Assembly: GCF_050908995.1 (NCBI RefSeq)
Contig: NC_135133.1
Span: 5,188,001-5,252,000, forward strand
Length of the DNA: 64,000 bases
Source: Andrena cerasifolii
Taxonomy: Eukaryota; Arthropoda; Insecta; Hymenoptera; Andrenidae
Direction: 5' to 3'
Below are positions 13,201 to 26,100 of this stretch, piece after piece; positions within the stretch are counted from its first letter, which is position 1, and each line of letters opens with the position of its first letter. The translations under genes and the position numbers were made by a program. Below the pieces are notes generated by a model. It searched no databases, had not been told where the DNA came from, and saw nothing but the letters and a program-made list of their open reading frames with translations.

Positions 13201-14946
13201 TGGGAAGGATTCGGCACGCGAGAAGAAGTTAATCCACCGTGATGGAAGCTGCCTCGCCGTGTCCTCCTCGCCGGCCGATATCCTTGGAATTAAAGTCCAG
13301 AATTCTGGACGAAAGCCGCGGCTCCCCGACCTCCATTCTCCGCGGCGCGCCCCTGCATTTTTCAGCGCGGGAGGGAGCTAATTAACAACTCCGCGGAACT
13401 TGCAAAAATACAGGCCAACTCCGCGGGAACTTCGGAAGCTGATTAATTATTTCTGGATCCTGTCTTCGTTTCCAACCCTGGTTTTTTGCGGGGAATTGAC
13501 CAAGGCGAGCACTGTCGGTGGCGTTATCGAGTGGCAAGCCATCGGCCTCTACGGAAAAACGCAATCGTATCACGGCAGCCTGCGGCCTGGCTGAAAATAA
13601 TTCACGTCCCGCGGGGGCCCTTGGCTGAAATTACCACGCCAGGCCGAAGTATTAAACTTGTTAAGATATTTAGAGCCCTATGGAGATTCGCTGCGTGAAT
13701 TACGGGCGGTAAGCGCGCGGAAGCCTGCGTAAAATTTCAAGACGTCGCGGGGTGAACTTGATAAAAGCTCCGGAGGACGGCGGAGAGCGAGTCTCGCCGC
13801 GAAAAATGGCTGTCGCCTCGGTGAGGGATTCCCTGTTTCGTTATTTAGAAAAGGAGGCGTGAGCGTCGTTGCAGCTTCTACGCATTGAAATTCTGGTAGA
13901 CAAATCGCGCGTGGGTGAATAATACTTCCTGGTCAAGAATTAAAAGAACTTCTTTCTCGGGATAAAAGTCTTCGGTAATTAAAGCTAGAAAATAGTACGT
14001 AGGGGATGCTTGAGTCTCTTCTTGGAGCAAATGAAATGCAAATAACACAAAGAATCGTGGGGTGAGTTAAGAAGCTTTCTGGCCGGAAAAAAGGGAAAGC
14101 AATTTTCATAATATTCTGAAAGGAGTTCCAGCAACTACTTGCCTCGCGATTCGGACGAGTCGGAATCATTTTTTACGCGACCACTTGAGAGACTTCCTTT
14201 CGAAGGTGTCGCGCGTGGCCGCAAGACGTATCGAGTAATATTTTTTCCAGCGATATCGCCGCGAAGGCGGGTCCTTCGCAGGGACCCTTCGACAGCGCTG
14301 CGGCGTTCGATAGGAATGTTGCTGGAAGAAGGTGATTCGAGCGGAAAATAAAGAGCATTTGTCCGGCGCTCGTCGCGATCCGGCTGAAACGTGACTATGT
14401 TTATGGAGGAACCTCGGTTTCGCGACGGAAATAGGGTGTTGGGCGAAACTCCGTGGACAGGATGGTGATGGACCTTATTTCCCAGCGTATCTCTTCCCTC
14501 GCCCTGCTATCAGCGTGGATAGAAAAGGTTGCGGGGGAAAGGATAGCGGACGTAGTTCGATAACGAAATTCGCGGTGGCTATGGATTTCTCTGTACGCGG
14601 GATAAAGTGGAGCAGCGAGAATCGGAGCCGCGGGGGTGGCTGGAAAAAAAGGAATTGAATAATCTAATAACGCGTAGACAACGATGAAAATCTAGAGGAA
14701 ACTGCACAGCCGAGTTATCTCCTTTTTCAGCGCGCTCTTGCCGCGCCCGGTTATAAGGACCGGGGCAATAAGAATTCGAACGGGTTAGAAGAGGCAAATT
14801 GAAAAATCTAATAGCGTATCCGAGAACGGCGCAGAGGATGATACAGTCTGCCTCTTGGAATTCCGTTTCGTGGAGCGCAGGTAAGTACCGTTGCGTTTGC
14901 CTCTTTTGCTTGCCAGAATGAAACTGAGGGAAATCAAAGCACTGGG
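10258..14946. other. No gene seen
   Basis: 4.7 kb of GC-rich sequence with many short overlapping frames but no domain. No repeat that I could define. Confidence 0.55.
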
Positions 14947-15752
14947 TAAGGTGAATGTCCCAATTTCTGCTCATTTAAGAGGTGTAAAAAATTTGTTTCT
15001 TATCAAAATTTGCAGAGTAATTGATTAGTTCTTTAATAATAAGTCAACCAATTCACAGACTATTTAAAAAAGATATTTCAAGTTGTTTAACTGTTAGTAA
15101 TTTTTAATTAAAAATAATGCTCTAAATGTCCGTATTTCTACTCACCATTTGTACCAATTTCTGCTCACATAATATGTTACCTATTCAGGTTAAACTAAGT
15201 TACATCTTTTATGGAGATGTTTTATAACACAGCAGTAAAGCATAAAATAATGATAAACAAAAAATAAAGTGCCTTCAAATAGAAGTAGGGTTTACAGCAT
15301 ACATTGAATTGTGTGGTGATGTTACTATAAGTGTGGTGAGTAGAAATGCGGACATGACGGTGATTCACTTCACCCCAAATCTACTCACCTATTTTCTACT
15401 TAAAAAAATTAAAAATAGTAAAAAAATCTAAATCCAGAGCACAATACGGTATCTGTTTTTATTATTAAATAAGAACTTTTACTGTAAAAACTATTTTCTT
15501 CCCAATTATCGAATACCAATAGTGACCCTGCTCCTTAGCACAACCAGCTAGAACGCGATCGAAAAACCATGAGTCTCTCGTTTTAAAAGTCTTTCGTTGC
15601 TTATGCTGCAGTTTGATTAGCCCCAAGCTCGTGCACCACTCGCGTAAATGTTTAAATAATTTAGAATTATTTTGTCGCAATTATAGTACAAACGTAACGC
15701 TTATAATATTAAGAAAAATACGAAATGAGCATAAATTGGGACATTTACCTTA
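14947..15752. mobile_element. TA-bounded MITE with 30-bp inverted ends, 806 bp
   Basis: Left end TAAGGTGAATGTCCCAATTT and right end inverse TAAGGTAAATGTCCCAATTT, followed by matching YTGCTCATTT. The phrase CCAATTTCTGCTCA recurs internally (about 15155). No supported ORF. Confidence 0.78.
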
Positions 15753-18700
15753 TTACATCTGCGACCGCTGCATTCTCTCTGGTCCATACTCTGCTGGAAC
15801 TTTGGAAATCTTATCGTTTTTCAGTGTTTCAACAAGCTTACTCGACTTTTAGACGCGTAATCCAAATTCCCAAGCACCACCGCCAAACCACCCCAAGCAT
15901 CCCTCAATTCTCACCTCTGCCGGCAGAATCGTCTGCACACCCTCGAGCCAGCCTCCCCGCAGCCGCGAATTCTTTCATCCTCCGGCGGAGGATCGTCGGT
16001 AATCGACGCGAGCCGCGACGTGCCAAACGCACCTAGCGACCCTCCACGGGAACGCCGCCCCCGAAGGTTAATCAATTCCAGACGCGGCGGCGTTTCCGCA
16101 GACTTAATTCCTGGGTACGGTGCAGCAACCCTAGGCAGCCTTTCCCATTATTATCCCGACGTACAGGGGTGGAGGGCGCACCACAAGGGAGTCTGACGCC
16201 GCGAGCTGCCTTCCAAGGACGACGCAAGACCGTTCTCCCGTAGCTCTCCTCTTGTTTCCACCCCCGCCGCCGCAGCCCCCAGCCTTCCCTTCAGATTCGC
16301 CTCCTTCTATTTCCGTGGCTGGGCTTCGTTGCGGCAACTTTGTTCTCCGGAGAAATTCCCCGTAGCGCTATCTACATATTTGATGTCGCCTCGTCCACTC
16401 CGCTAATGCTTCTCGTTAGAAACTTACCGCTTACCCGCGACCTACGACCCGTGTGGTTTCCATCCCTCTCTCTCTCTCTCTCTCCCCCTGCTCCTTCCGC
16501 CCCGCGTTTAGGCGTCCCTCTCTTTCTCCCCCCGCCCCCTTCTGGCCGGGAGTCTGTTCCCTTCTGGTCGCGGGGACTTCGGGGCGCCATTGTCTGCGTC
16601 GCTTCCCGGTCACCCATCCTCGGAGGGTCCGCGGGGTCAAAGCAGCAGGCTTTAACGTGGGACGTTGGATCCCCGACGATACGCCGAGGGAGGATAGAGT
16701 TTGCCGCGGAAAGTTGTCGACCGTGTTCACCGGGAAGATGGGGCTGATTCCGGGCGACGGATGCTGCGGGGTTGCAAAGCAGCCGGGGTGATTGTCGACG
16801 CGCTTATTCGGGTCGTGGAGTTTCTGGGACATCGATGGTAGGAAAAATCTGGCATTCGAAGCTTGCGTTGCTTGGGAAGTGTATTGAAGGTGCAAGTAGT
16901 ACGCGTCTAAAATTCTACCTAACCGGAGAAAAGTGAACAACCCTTGAATTAAGCGAACGCGAGTTCTAGTCGGTTGGGGCTGATCGCGGTAAGTCGTGAT
17001 CGGTGCAGCGATTTTCCACCGCGACTCTATCATCGATCTCTCTCTCTACCCTCTGCTTCATCAGAGCGCTCAGGTAACGAGACACACAGCGGCGGGGAAA
17101 ATGATCCCCGTGTAACGTTACGCGCGTGCACGGCCAGGCTAAAAAGTGCAGACACTCGGGGACGATTTCAATTCCGTCCAATCGAGCATGAAGTGGATCA
17201 GTTTACCGTGCATCGGTCGCTGCAAATGATTCCGCTCCCATGCATTACGAAAAATATTGCTCGGTGACGTCGGCCGTCACTCGTCGACGTTTATCGGGCC
17301 GTGAAACGGGAACGGTATCGCGATATTAACGAGCCCGTTAATCGAAAACATCCACATCAGGCGGGTTGAGCGGGCACATCCGTCGCGATGAATTATTTTT
17401 ACAGCCGATCTCAAAGGTGTATTTATCGACACGGAGTAGCCCAGCTAATGGACTTGCGCTCACACATGGACGAAGCGATCCTCGAGTTCCTTTCAGCTAG
17501 GTACTTGTATTCTCTTTACATCCACGCAAATACGTTCTTGCTACGCGTGATTAACGAGTCCCTCCTCGATAAACGGTTAAACGAACGAAGGAATGCAGGT
17601 CGCTCGAGCCGTACAACGTTCCGCGATCTCGCGGATTAATGTCCAGTTAAATGCTCGGGTGTAACGTTTGCCCAGGCGGCCGTGCTTTCATTTTTAACGA
17701 CCCCGCCGTCCTGTCGGTTTCGGCGGCGACTGGATCGCGTTAAAATGCAAACAAAATCACGGGAAAAGTGGGGCTCCGGGCAAAACGAACACGTCCGGAG
17801 CACGAGGACACGGGATTCCTGGAATCTCCTGGCCGCGGCTGCTTTACATATTAACTAATTCCGCTATCTGGCCCAGGCAACTTTGGATTAGACGATTCCC
17901 CAGTTAGTAATACCGCTCGTAACGCGAGGCGACGTTCAGGGCTGATTGCGACCCATCCCTGGGAAATAATCGCCACTATCATTCGCTAACAGGTCGAAAT
18001 GGTAAAACTGCTCCATCGCTGCGTCCCTCTTTACTGATTATTTCCGACCTGTATCCACGTTCCGCCTCACTCTTCCGTATCGCCCTAAAAGTTCATCGAA
18101 AGTGTCCCACAAGTAGTACAGCCAAAGATCAAGTCGTCCATCGAGAACCCCAGGGTAACTTCCAGTCGTCCAATAATTGTAGCAAAGTGTGTTAGAGGGA
18201 CGTCTCAATGGATGACGGTCGCCTACCTGTTCCTGGCGCCAGGAGAAGATCCATGGATCCTCGGGCACAGGGACGTCTCCCTTAACATCGACCCGACTCG
18301 TCGAAAACTCGGTCGAACGGCGCGCGAGGATTCCCTCGCAATTAACGGGGCTTCGCGCGGGCGAACGTGAAAAGTGTTCGCGAAGGGTGTCGAAAGCGTG
18401 GAGAGGAGGATACACGGAGGGTGGGGGCGCGAGGGGGAGAGATAGCGAAGGGGATAGGCCAAGTGGCTGGTACCACGCGCTGAATCAAACTAAGCGTAAC
18501 GTTTTGGGGTTGAGCGCGAGGGGTGAAGTGTAACGAGAGTAAAGCCAGCCGGGGAAAGGGATGAAGGGGGATAGAGAGGGCGAGACACGGAGAATCGGCG
18601 GAGTATGGGGTCCAGGAAAAGGGATGCTCCTCTCAGCAGCTTCCCCCGTAAGACGAGGCAAAGCTGGGGGGATGAAAACAGGCTGCCGAGGGAAAGACGC

Positions 18701-19137
18701 TGGAACACGGCGGAGGACGAGGGAAACTTTCGGTATATCTCGCCACGTCGTCGATCTACCACCCCTACGCCCGAACAGAGCCGAGCCTTGAAGCGAACGA
18801 AGCCCGACGCGTCAGCCGCGCCTCCACTTAACGGAATGGAATTTGTCAACGCTTCCCTGGCCGTCAAATAAAATTCAAATGGGACGAGGGTCAACGGATC
18901 GAGCGACCACCTCTCGTGTTCCCCAGACCCCTAACCACCCCGCAACTCTCGGCCCCTCTAACGACTAATTTTCACCCCCGCGGGGTTGTGATCTGAAAGA
19001 TCTTTTGGTGTCTTCTGCTCGGTGAAAGTGGTCGACGGGGAAGGAAGCGTTGCAAGGGACTGCACTCGAAGGTTGGGTTCCATCGTGTCGCAGTTTAACT
19101 TTGTCGTAATTAGACATAGCTATTCCCTGACAGTAGG
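15753..19137. other. No gene seen
   Basis: GC-rich, with the (CT)n tract at 16.46 kb. The 200-codon minus frame at 16431-17033 runs through that tract and is low-complexity. Confidence 0.55.
16464..16484. repeat. (CT)n microsatellite
   Basis: Uninterrupted CT dinucleotides inside a C-rich stretch. Confidence 0.9.
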
Positions 19138-19876
19138 TAGGGGAGACCGGGGATAAAAGTTCCGATTTCGATGAAACATAAAAAATCACTGGAAAATAAT
19201 GTAGTTATTCTCTTCAGTATTGACTAATTTTTTGTTAAATTTATTATATTTTGTGATTTTAAGCTTGTGATTAATATATTGTAATAGGTTTTTCATAAAA
19301 AGTAATTTATTTGTGGCTGGTCGAAGCGGAACTTCTTACCCCTTTATAGGGCAAGTTGTTATCGCATTGGGGTAAGTTGTTTCGAAGATATAAGAGTTGC
19401 CTTTTAATGAAATATTTCATTTTCTAATGAAATAAAACAGAATTTTATTAATAATGTTTATTTATGAAGGATGGGATCAACAAAAATGTAGTATCTTTAG
19501 AAGAAAACCAAAACGATATAATAACCATAAACGTTATGTTTGGTATAAAAACTAAACTCTACAAATCAGTCTTACATTCAACTGTTTGTGGATACCTACT
19601 TACAAGGGAAGATCCGGAACCCGAATATTTAAAAAATTCTGAAATTTTATAAATATACAGGGAATCTCCTCCTGATTACAACGCAATTTTTGTTTGCTGC
19701 CCAAATTCACTCGAAGGGGATGTAATTGACCGCTGAAAATCCGGTTGTTTTCCGATTTTGTGTGGCGTGATCAACTCACGCGGAAAAAATAATTCAAAGT
19801 ACAACGCTATTTTCATTTTGAAGATAGAACCGTGGGAACAACTTACCCCCGGAACTTTTAACCCCGGTCTCCCCTA
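19138..19876. mobile_element. TA-bounded MITE with TAGGGGAGACCGGGG ends, 739 bp
   Basis: Perfect 15-bp inverted ends: TAGGGGAGACCGGGG at 19138 and its complement ending at 19876. The interior is AT-rich (19180-19700) with a 62-codon ORF at 19464-19652 that resembles no protein I know. A related left end occurs at 6459. Confidence 0.78.
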
Positions 19877-22744
19877 CTTAGCGCGGCGTAACCCGTTAAT
19901 AGGGAATTAGCAGGAATTTTCGCGGCACTTGCCTCCGCTCGAAAGTGGAGAAATCATTTTTCAAGTGTGTATTATTTTTTATAATTAAATGCCTCGGTAC
20001 ACGGGCGGATTAAAGGCTCTCCTCTTTGTGAGATAATCGCTTTGAGGAAAGGGACGCGGAGCCGTGCAGTTATCTGCAGGCTTCTTCCGGGGGAACAGAA
20101 ATTTTAATTAGTAGGTAGACGTCTTTAGATCCGAGCAACCAGGGCGGGACTATTAATTTCCCTCTTATCCACCCTCTCCCAATAGACGTTTAACCTTTCG
20201 TTCTCTCGACAAACAAGCTCGTCTTCCTTCGGGGCACCTTGTTCTTTCCTGCGCGTATCCCGATACGATAATTTATCCGCCGTCCCTCCCCTCGCCATTC
20301 GTCAACTATCGTTCTCGAGTATCGCGAAGTATTCACGCCGGAGCGTCACGCGTCACCCAGAACTACCCCCGTGAGATTCGTCGAGGAGCGAAACGATAAT
20401 TAATTTCCATCCCGCTGCTAATCGCGCCAGACTTCGCGCATACGTTCCGAAGAGCGCCACAGGCTGGGATAAAAGTAGAGCGAACTTCGCTAGGGGTCGT
20501 TAAAGCTCCCCCCGTTAAAAGGGCCAGAATAATCGCCGAGTTAAAAATCCTCGTACCCGGCGCTACGAACTAATACAACTCCCAGGCACGATAATTAATC
20601 CAGGCGACGGGGAAACGGGGTACGGAAAGTCGGTCAGGGAACAGCGAACGTCGAACCATATATTTCGGATCATTTTCGACTTCCCTTCGATCCCCCTTCT
20701 GTCTCCCCTGCCTCCGTGCTTTTTCTTTCCCACGGTACAAGCTTCCTTCTGTAGAGAAAGATCGATCGGAATATTCCATAGAATCCTCTGTGTCCGCAGA
20801 CGGTAAACTACTTTCCGACTCTTTTTGCCGCGGGTGAAAGAAGACGCTGGCGGTTCTGTAGGAGAGTCCAGGAAGCCACATTCAAACCGGGGATATATAG
20901 ATCCCCGGGCTCTTTGGCATCGGGGGAAACTAACGAGAGGGCATCCCAGGACTTGGCTTAAGGAAGTTTATTTTCTTAATACCCGGGGCCCCGTGCATCA
21001 CTCTTCTGGCCGTAGTCGCGAGCGCATTCAGAAGCTTCATTAAGGGGGAGCGCCATTCAGAGGCCATTTGATTCCTCTGGAAGCGGACTCACGTGACCGA
21101 GCCCCCGCCCCGGTCTGCGCCGAACGTTTCAGAGTATCGGGTCTCTTTAGAATTTTTCGCGGACCGTATAACTTCGCCGGGATGATTTTATATCGGTGGA
21201 GGTTCTCGCAGGAGCTGGGAAAAAGGGAAGGAAATTCTTGCAGAATTATTTTGTAGAGGGTAGCAGGGGTGGGGGCGAGCTGAAAAGTCTAAAAATAGTC
21301 TGAATATAACTGGAACAAGCACCGAGGTGTATTTTTTGCTACAGAATTCTTGAACTTTAGCGGACCGTTCGAAATTCTCGGAGGAAGTAGATTCACCCCT
21401 CACTGGTCAGACCAGGAATCTTCAACGATTACAGTGTTCCACTCCTTCCCCGATTCGTTGCAAATCTGAAACCCTCTGTGGCTTCGAAACAGGGGAGCTC
21501 GTTATCTAAACTACACTTTCAATCTTTCCACGATACTCCAAGTAATTAATAAGTCCCTCTCACAATTAGCAGACCCCCAGCAGTCGTTGAACGCCATTTG
21601 CGCAGTCAGTTAAAACATCTCCATCACAGGGAATAAGGATTATCAGGCCATTTCCCTTAATCTTCAGCTTCGCAGTGCCCCGGTAAATACCCCGGCGACA
21701 TCTTGGAGGAAGCTCGTGCGCCGTGCGTCCCGGTGAAAAGAGAAATAGGGAAAGGTAACAGTCGTTAGCCCCGCCGCTTTCAATACTCTGGATCCCGGAA
21801 GGGCAGAGGGAAGCTCTGCGAAAGGAAGCACAGTTTTATCATCGGCGGCATGTCAGAGACGCGACCGGAGCGTCGGTCAAAGCGTCGTCGGCGTCGTCCG
21901 CTCCATTTAACGCTCGCCTTATTGACCTTATGCTTAATATTAACGAGGCGGCGCGGTCGACCACCCGGGGACACGTATACACACGGCGAATACAGAGAAA
22001 CGTAACTAGCCCCGAAGGCCGTTAACCTCCTCATTTGCACCGCTTTGATCCGACCCTACTTTCCACCACCCACCACCGTCACCGCGAATGCCAGTTAGTT
22101 TCCCTTCCGTTGCTCCGGCGGATCCGATCGATCCACGAAATGTGTCCCTCTATTTCACGCTACCTAATGCGCCCGGGCCGCGAGACGGATATAAAACGGA
22201 TCGCCCGACGCCGGATTGATTTCCATAAATAATTGCCCACATATCATCAAGACACGGCCGGAGCTGGCTAATTAGTGCGCCCGCTTCAGCTTGCGACGGA
22301 GCCGCGTCAAGGTGATTACCGAGGGCCAGGCTTTGAATCAGCCGGCTCTGGACCGGCATCGCCGGCTCTCGCGATGCAAGCGGAATTACCTGGCGCAGAT
22401 AGGACCACGGTACCCAAGCCACTTTTGAATCTTCGCTTTGGAGCGCGAGCTTCGAAAACGTGGCTTCGGATAACCGCGAAGAAAATCGACGACTGAGGGA
22501 AACGTTGCATGATGGTCTCTTAGGGCTAGAACGTTTGAAAGTATATGTCCCAAGGGAGATCGAATTGTTCTTCTTTTAATTGCAAGTTACTTTGAAAATT
22601 GAGGAGCTTGCAGTAAGAGGGTGCAGCTTCATTTTTGACAGTTTTTGGGTTATGAGGTGTAATATAGGTAATGAAAAACTCTACTTCGTTTGGTGCATGT
22701 TTGATGCAACTCCAATAACAAATGAGTGATGTATTTCAAATTTT
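19877..22744. other. No gene seen
   Basis: GC-rich single-copy-looking DNA without a recognisable exon or repeat. Confidence 0.55.
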
Positions 22745-23115
22745 AAAAAAATGGAAATATTAATATTAATATTAGAAATATTAATATTAGAAATATTAAT
22801 ATTAGAAGTAGTAAGAAATATTAATATTAGAAATAGTAAGAAATATTAAGAAATATTATTATTAAGAAATATTAATATTAAGAAATATTAATATTAGAAA
22901 TATTAATATTAGAAATATTAATATTAGAAATACTAAGAAATATTAATATTAAGAAATATTAAGGAATATTAATATTAAGAAATAGTAATATTAATATTTG
23001 TATAATATTTTTATAATTAATATTTGTATAATATTTTTATAATATTTTTATATTACTATTATTATTATTTTTATGATATTTTTATATTAATATTAATATT
23101 AATATTTTTATTATA
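22745..23115. repeat. AT-rich 15-bp tandem array
   Basis: Degenerate repeats of AAATATTAATATTAG, then looser ATT/TTTATAAT runs. Low complexity, non-coding. Confidence 0.9.
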
Positions 23116-26100
23116 GAATATATTTTCGCCAGAAATAGAAAAAAAACTTATCAAGCACCTCTCGTGCTGCAAGCTCCCCAATTCATAGCGAATCAAGTCC
23201 AATTTGAATCTTAGCGCGGTGGTCGCAGGTTCCCGCGTTTCCACAGTACGGCGTTCGCGATCCTCGTCGGGAGATTCGCTCGCAGGGTTTAGATCCGATC
23301 AATCGCCGGTGGCTTTTGCACGCTCCGCGAGCGTTGCCGCGATAATCGGCTCAGTTCCCCAAACAGGAAGGGGCAGGCGACGGAGGCGCGCGTCCTCGTT
23401 TGCTCTGAACGGTGCCACGCGGCACAAAGGAGACACAGATTGCGAGGAATAAAAGGGGAAGACGCTTTCATTACGCGAAACGTATCTCGCGCAACGAGAC
23501 TGCGTCAGGGGAGGGGGATGACTGACAATGCAAGAGATGAACGGGAAGGCGCAAATCGCCGCGGCGGAATTGCGAACGCGCGCCGATTCGTTTTAACGAT
23601 CGTTAACGGAGGAGCCGGGAGCGGGATGTTACGCTTGACGATCGTTAAAACTTAACGAAATCCCCCCAGAGCGGCTGGAGAATGGGCCAGTATGTTACCA
23701 GATGGAAAAACGTAGCCGGGATCGGGGTCAGGAGACGTTGTAATTACGCTCTCGTTTAACGGGGCTGGGGGGGTTACAATAGGCTGCTCCTCTTTTCCCG
23801 CTTCGCTCCACTTGCCATGGATTTGAGTAACAGCCGCGGACAATCGCGATCGCTTAACCAATTGAACGATACGACCATCGGTAGAATGAAGTAGGAAAAA
23901 ATAGAAGCTTTGGATTCGTTAGTAAAATCGGAGATCAGTGAAAGAACTGCGGCATCAGTCAGGCGGGCTGAGTTTCCGTAGACTACTCCACTGAAACGAC
24001 CTTCCTACTTCTTAAGGGGCAAAAGTAACCCGCTTTTAACAATGTTTCTCAGGAATAATTTACAGTTTTCATATAAAATTTTTATTGCCCACCTTTAGTA
24101 CAATGTCTTAAGAGATTATAAAATAATTAAAAAATAGAAACACGTGCATAAATTTTAATATATTAATTAATCTTCTAGATCCCCCACGCGCGCTGGTCGA
24201 ATCTGTAACTATGGATCAGCAAGTCCGAAATCAAATTTCACTTCTTTTTTTACAAACTGTATAAGTGTAGTTTCCGTTGCACGTACCGATATTTTAAACA
24301 AATTATTCTTGTAAAAATGGCGCGCTTCAGAAGAAAAATTCCGAAAATTCACGAACAGTTTTTCGAGCGTATTTCAAAAAATTTATTTCCCATCAGAGAA
24401 ACCGTGGCGAAGCGCGGCGAAGCCGAGCGAAGAATTTAATAATAATTAATTGATTATCGCTGCACCATGAGAATCAATCGTTTATAAAACTTTCGCCAAA
24501 ATGCGCGATGGCCTTTACACAGTCATGCATCCACGCGAATGTTCCGCAGATTTACATTCACAAGCCATCAGCAATTTCCCTTGTGCGCCGGGAAACAAAC
24601 TTCAATGATCATACATTCAATTTACAAATACAAGCTGCTCCGCACCCCCTCGCCGTGAATATCGCGTTCCCTTAATTGCCCGAAACCCTCGTGGCTCGAA
24701 AATGAAAATGCATCCGCGCTTGCTTGCCTCGAATAAACACCGCTTCACGGTACCACCGCGCTGGCGTCTTCTTTCCCGGTCGTTTTCGACCCCTCCGCGC
24801 GGACGGATACGAGGGAATCGCCTTGTTCGCGGGACTTTATGAAAGTGTATACTTCTTTTCCCGGCTTCCCGCCGGGCTGCCGTTAAATGTAACACGAACT
24901 TACGACCGCGCGCGGAGGGAGAAAAGCTCAATCGTTGAAGTGCGTGCTGCCGTGGAAAAACTTCGAAATGGTCTTCGTGGAGCATGACTAATGGAAATGG
25001 ATGTTCGCCGGGGCGGATGTAAATAAATGAAACGCGTGCTGCTCGCGGATCCCGTCTCGGCGGTCTCGTTCGAGCGCGGCCCTCTTCGTCGTCGCGCAAA
25101 CACGTTGAGGAAGATCTATCGCTCGGTATCGTCTTCGCGGGATTATTTGTCGAACGACACGCTCGCACGTGACCGCGGGCGATTTAACGGCGGCCGGTGA
25201 ATCGTCGGAGGGAACGAATGCTATCCCACGACCCTATGTTTATTTCATTTGGAACAGGGGCCCGCGATGGTGGCCGCTTCGCAATAGCCGCTTCTCCTCG
25301 TGCATAGGGACCCTAGGAGCGGGCAGAGAGAAAAACGGAAACGAACGTCGGCCACGAGTCGCACGACACTACCCCTGTTTAATCCGAAGCTTCTCCGCTA
25401 GTCGGACAACTACACGCGGCCGTACTTTGCAATTGAAAAAAGGTCGGTCCTCGCGAAATTGCCGACACAGTCGCGTGTTTGGGAGAATTTGCCGCAGCAA
25501 AACGTGGTTGTCACGCTAACCCTTTGGAATTGAGCCTCTGGGGCTGAGACTTTAGAGGGTCGGAAGGTAAGCCAGCTGAAAGTTTTGTGTCAGGGAACTT
25601 TCTGGTCTCGCGTGAGCGTGCGGGGGAATTGTGGCGTGCATGTCGAAAGGGGTGACAGTTCGTATTAAATAGTTAGGGGAATGTACAAGATGCTCTGTAA
25701 GTGTAGTTCTGGGGCAGCATTCTTTCTCGGAAGTTTTGGTGTGGCACCACGGAGATCGTTAGCGACAGAATTTCAAGAGTCAATTTTCTACGGCAGTAGT
25801 TCACGGCGGCGCGTCCACTAACGATGGCGCAACAGAAAATGGAACCAAAGCGACTGCAAGGGTCTGTTAACGTCGCAGCCTTTCTGAATTTAATATCGCA
25901 TAGTTCCCCCGAACTTCGAATCAGAGTGAGTGGACTAAATTAATTTAAAAGCTAATTAAAATGAGGAACAATTATCGATTCGAATACAGGAACCGTCGAG
26001 GGCATTCGCACCCCCGTTCCATTCCCTCCCGCGAGCAACCCCAGGGAAACCATTCTTCTTAAAAGCCATCTGGATTATAAAAAAATCCAAATGAAAGGAT

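Noticed and set aside
16431..17033. 200-codon minus-strand ORF
   Set aside because: Runs through the (CT)n tract; its Arg/Glu/Gly-rich part is a translated microsatellite.
24013..24450. Another TTAA element starting TTAAGGGGCAAAAG
   Set aside because: No matching inverted right end was found, so no element boundary can be supported.
24617..25168. 183-codon minus-strand ORF
   Set aside because: Arginine-rich, overlapping frames on the other strand, no domain; typical of GC-rich noncoding DNA.
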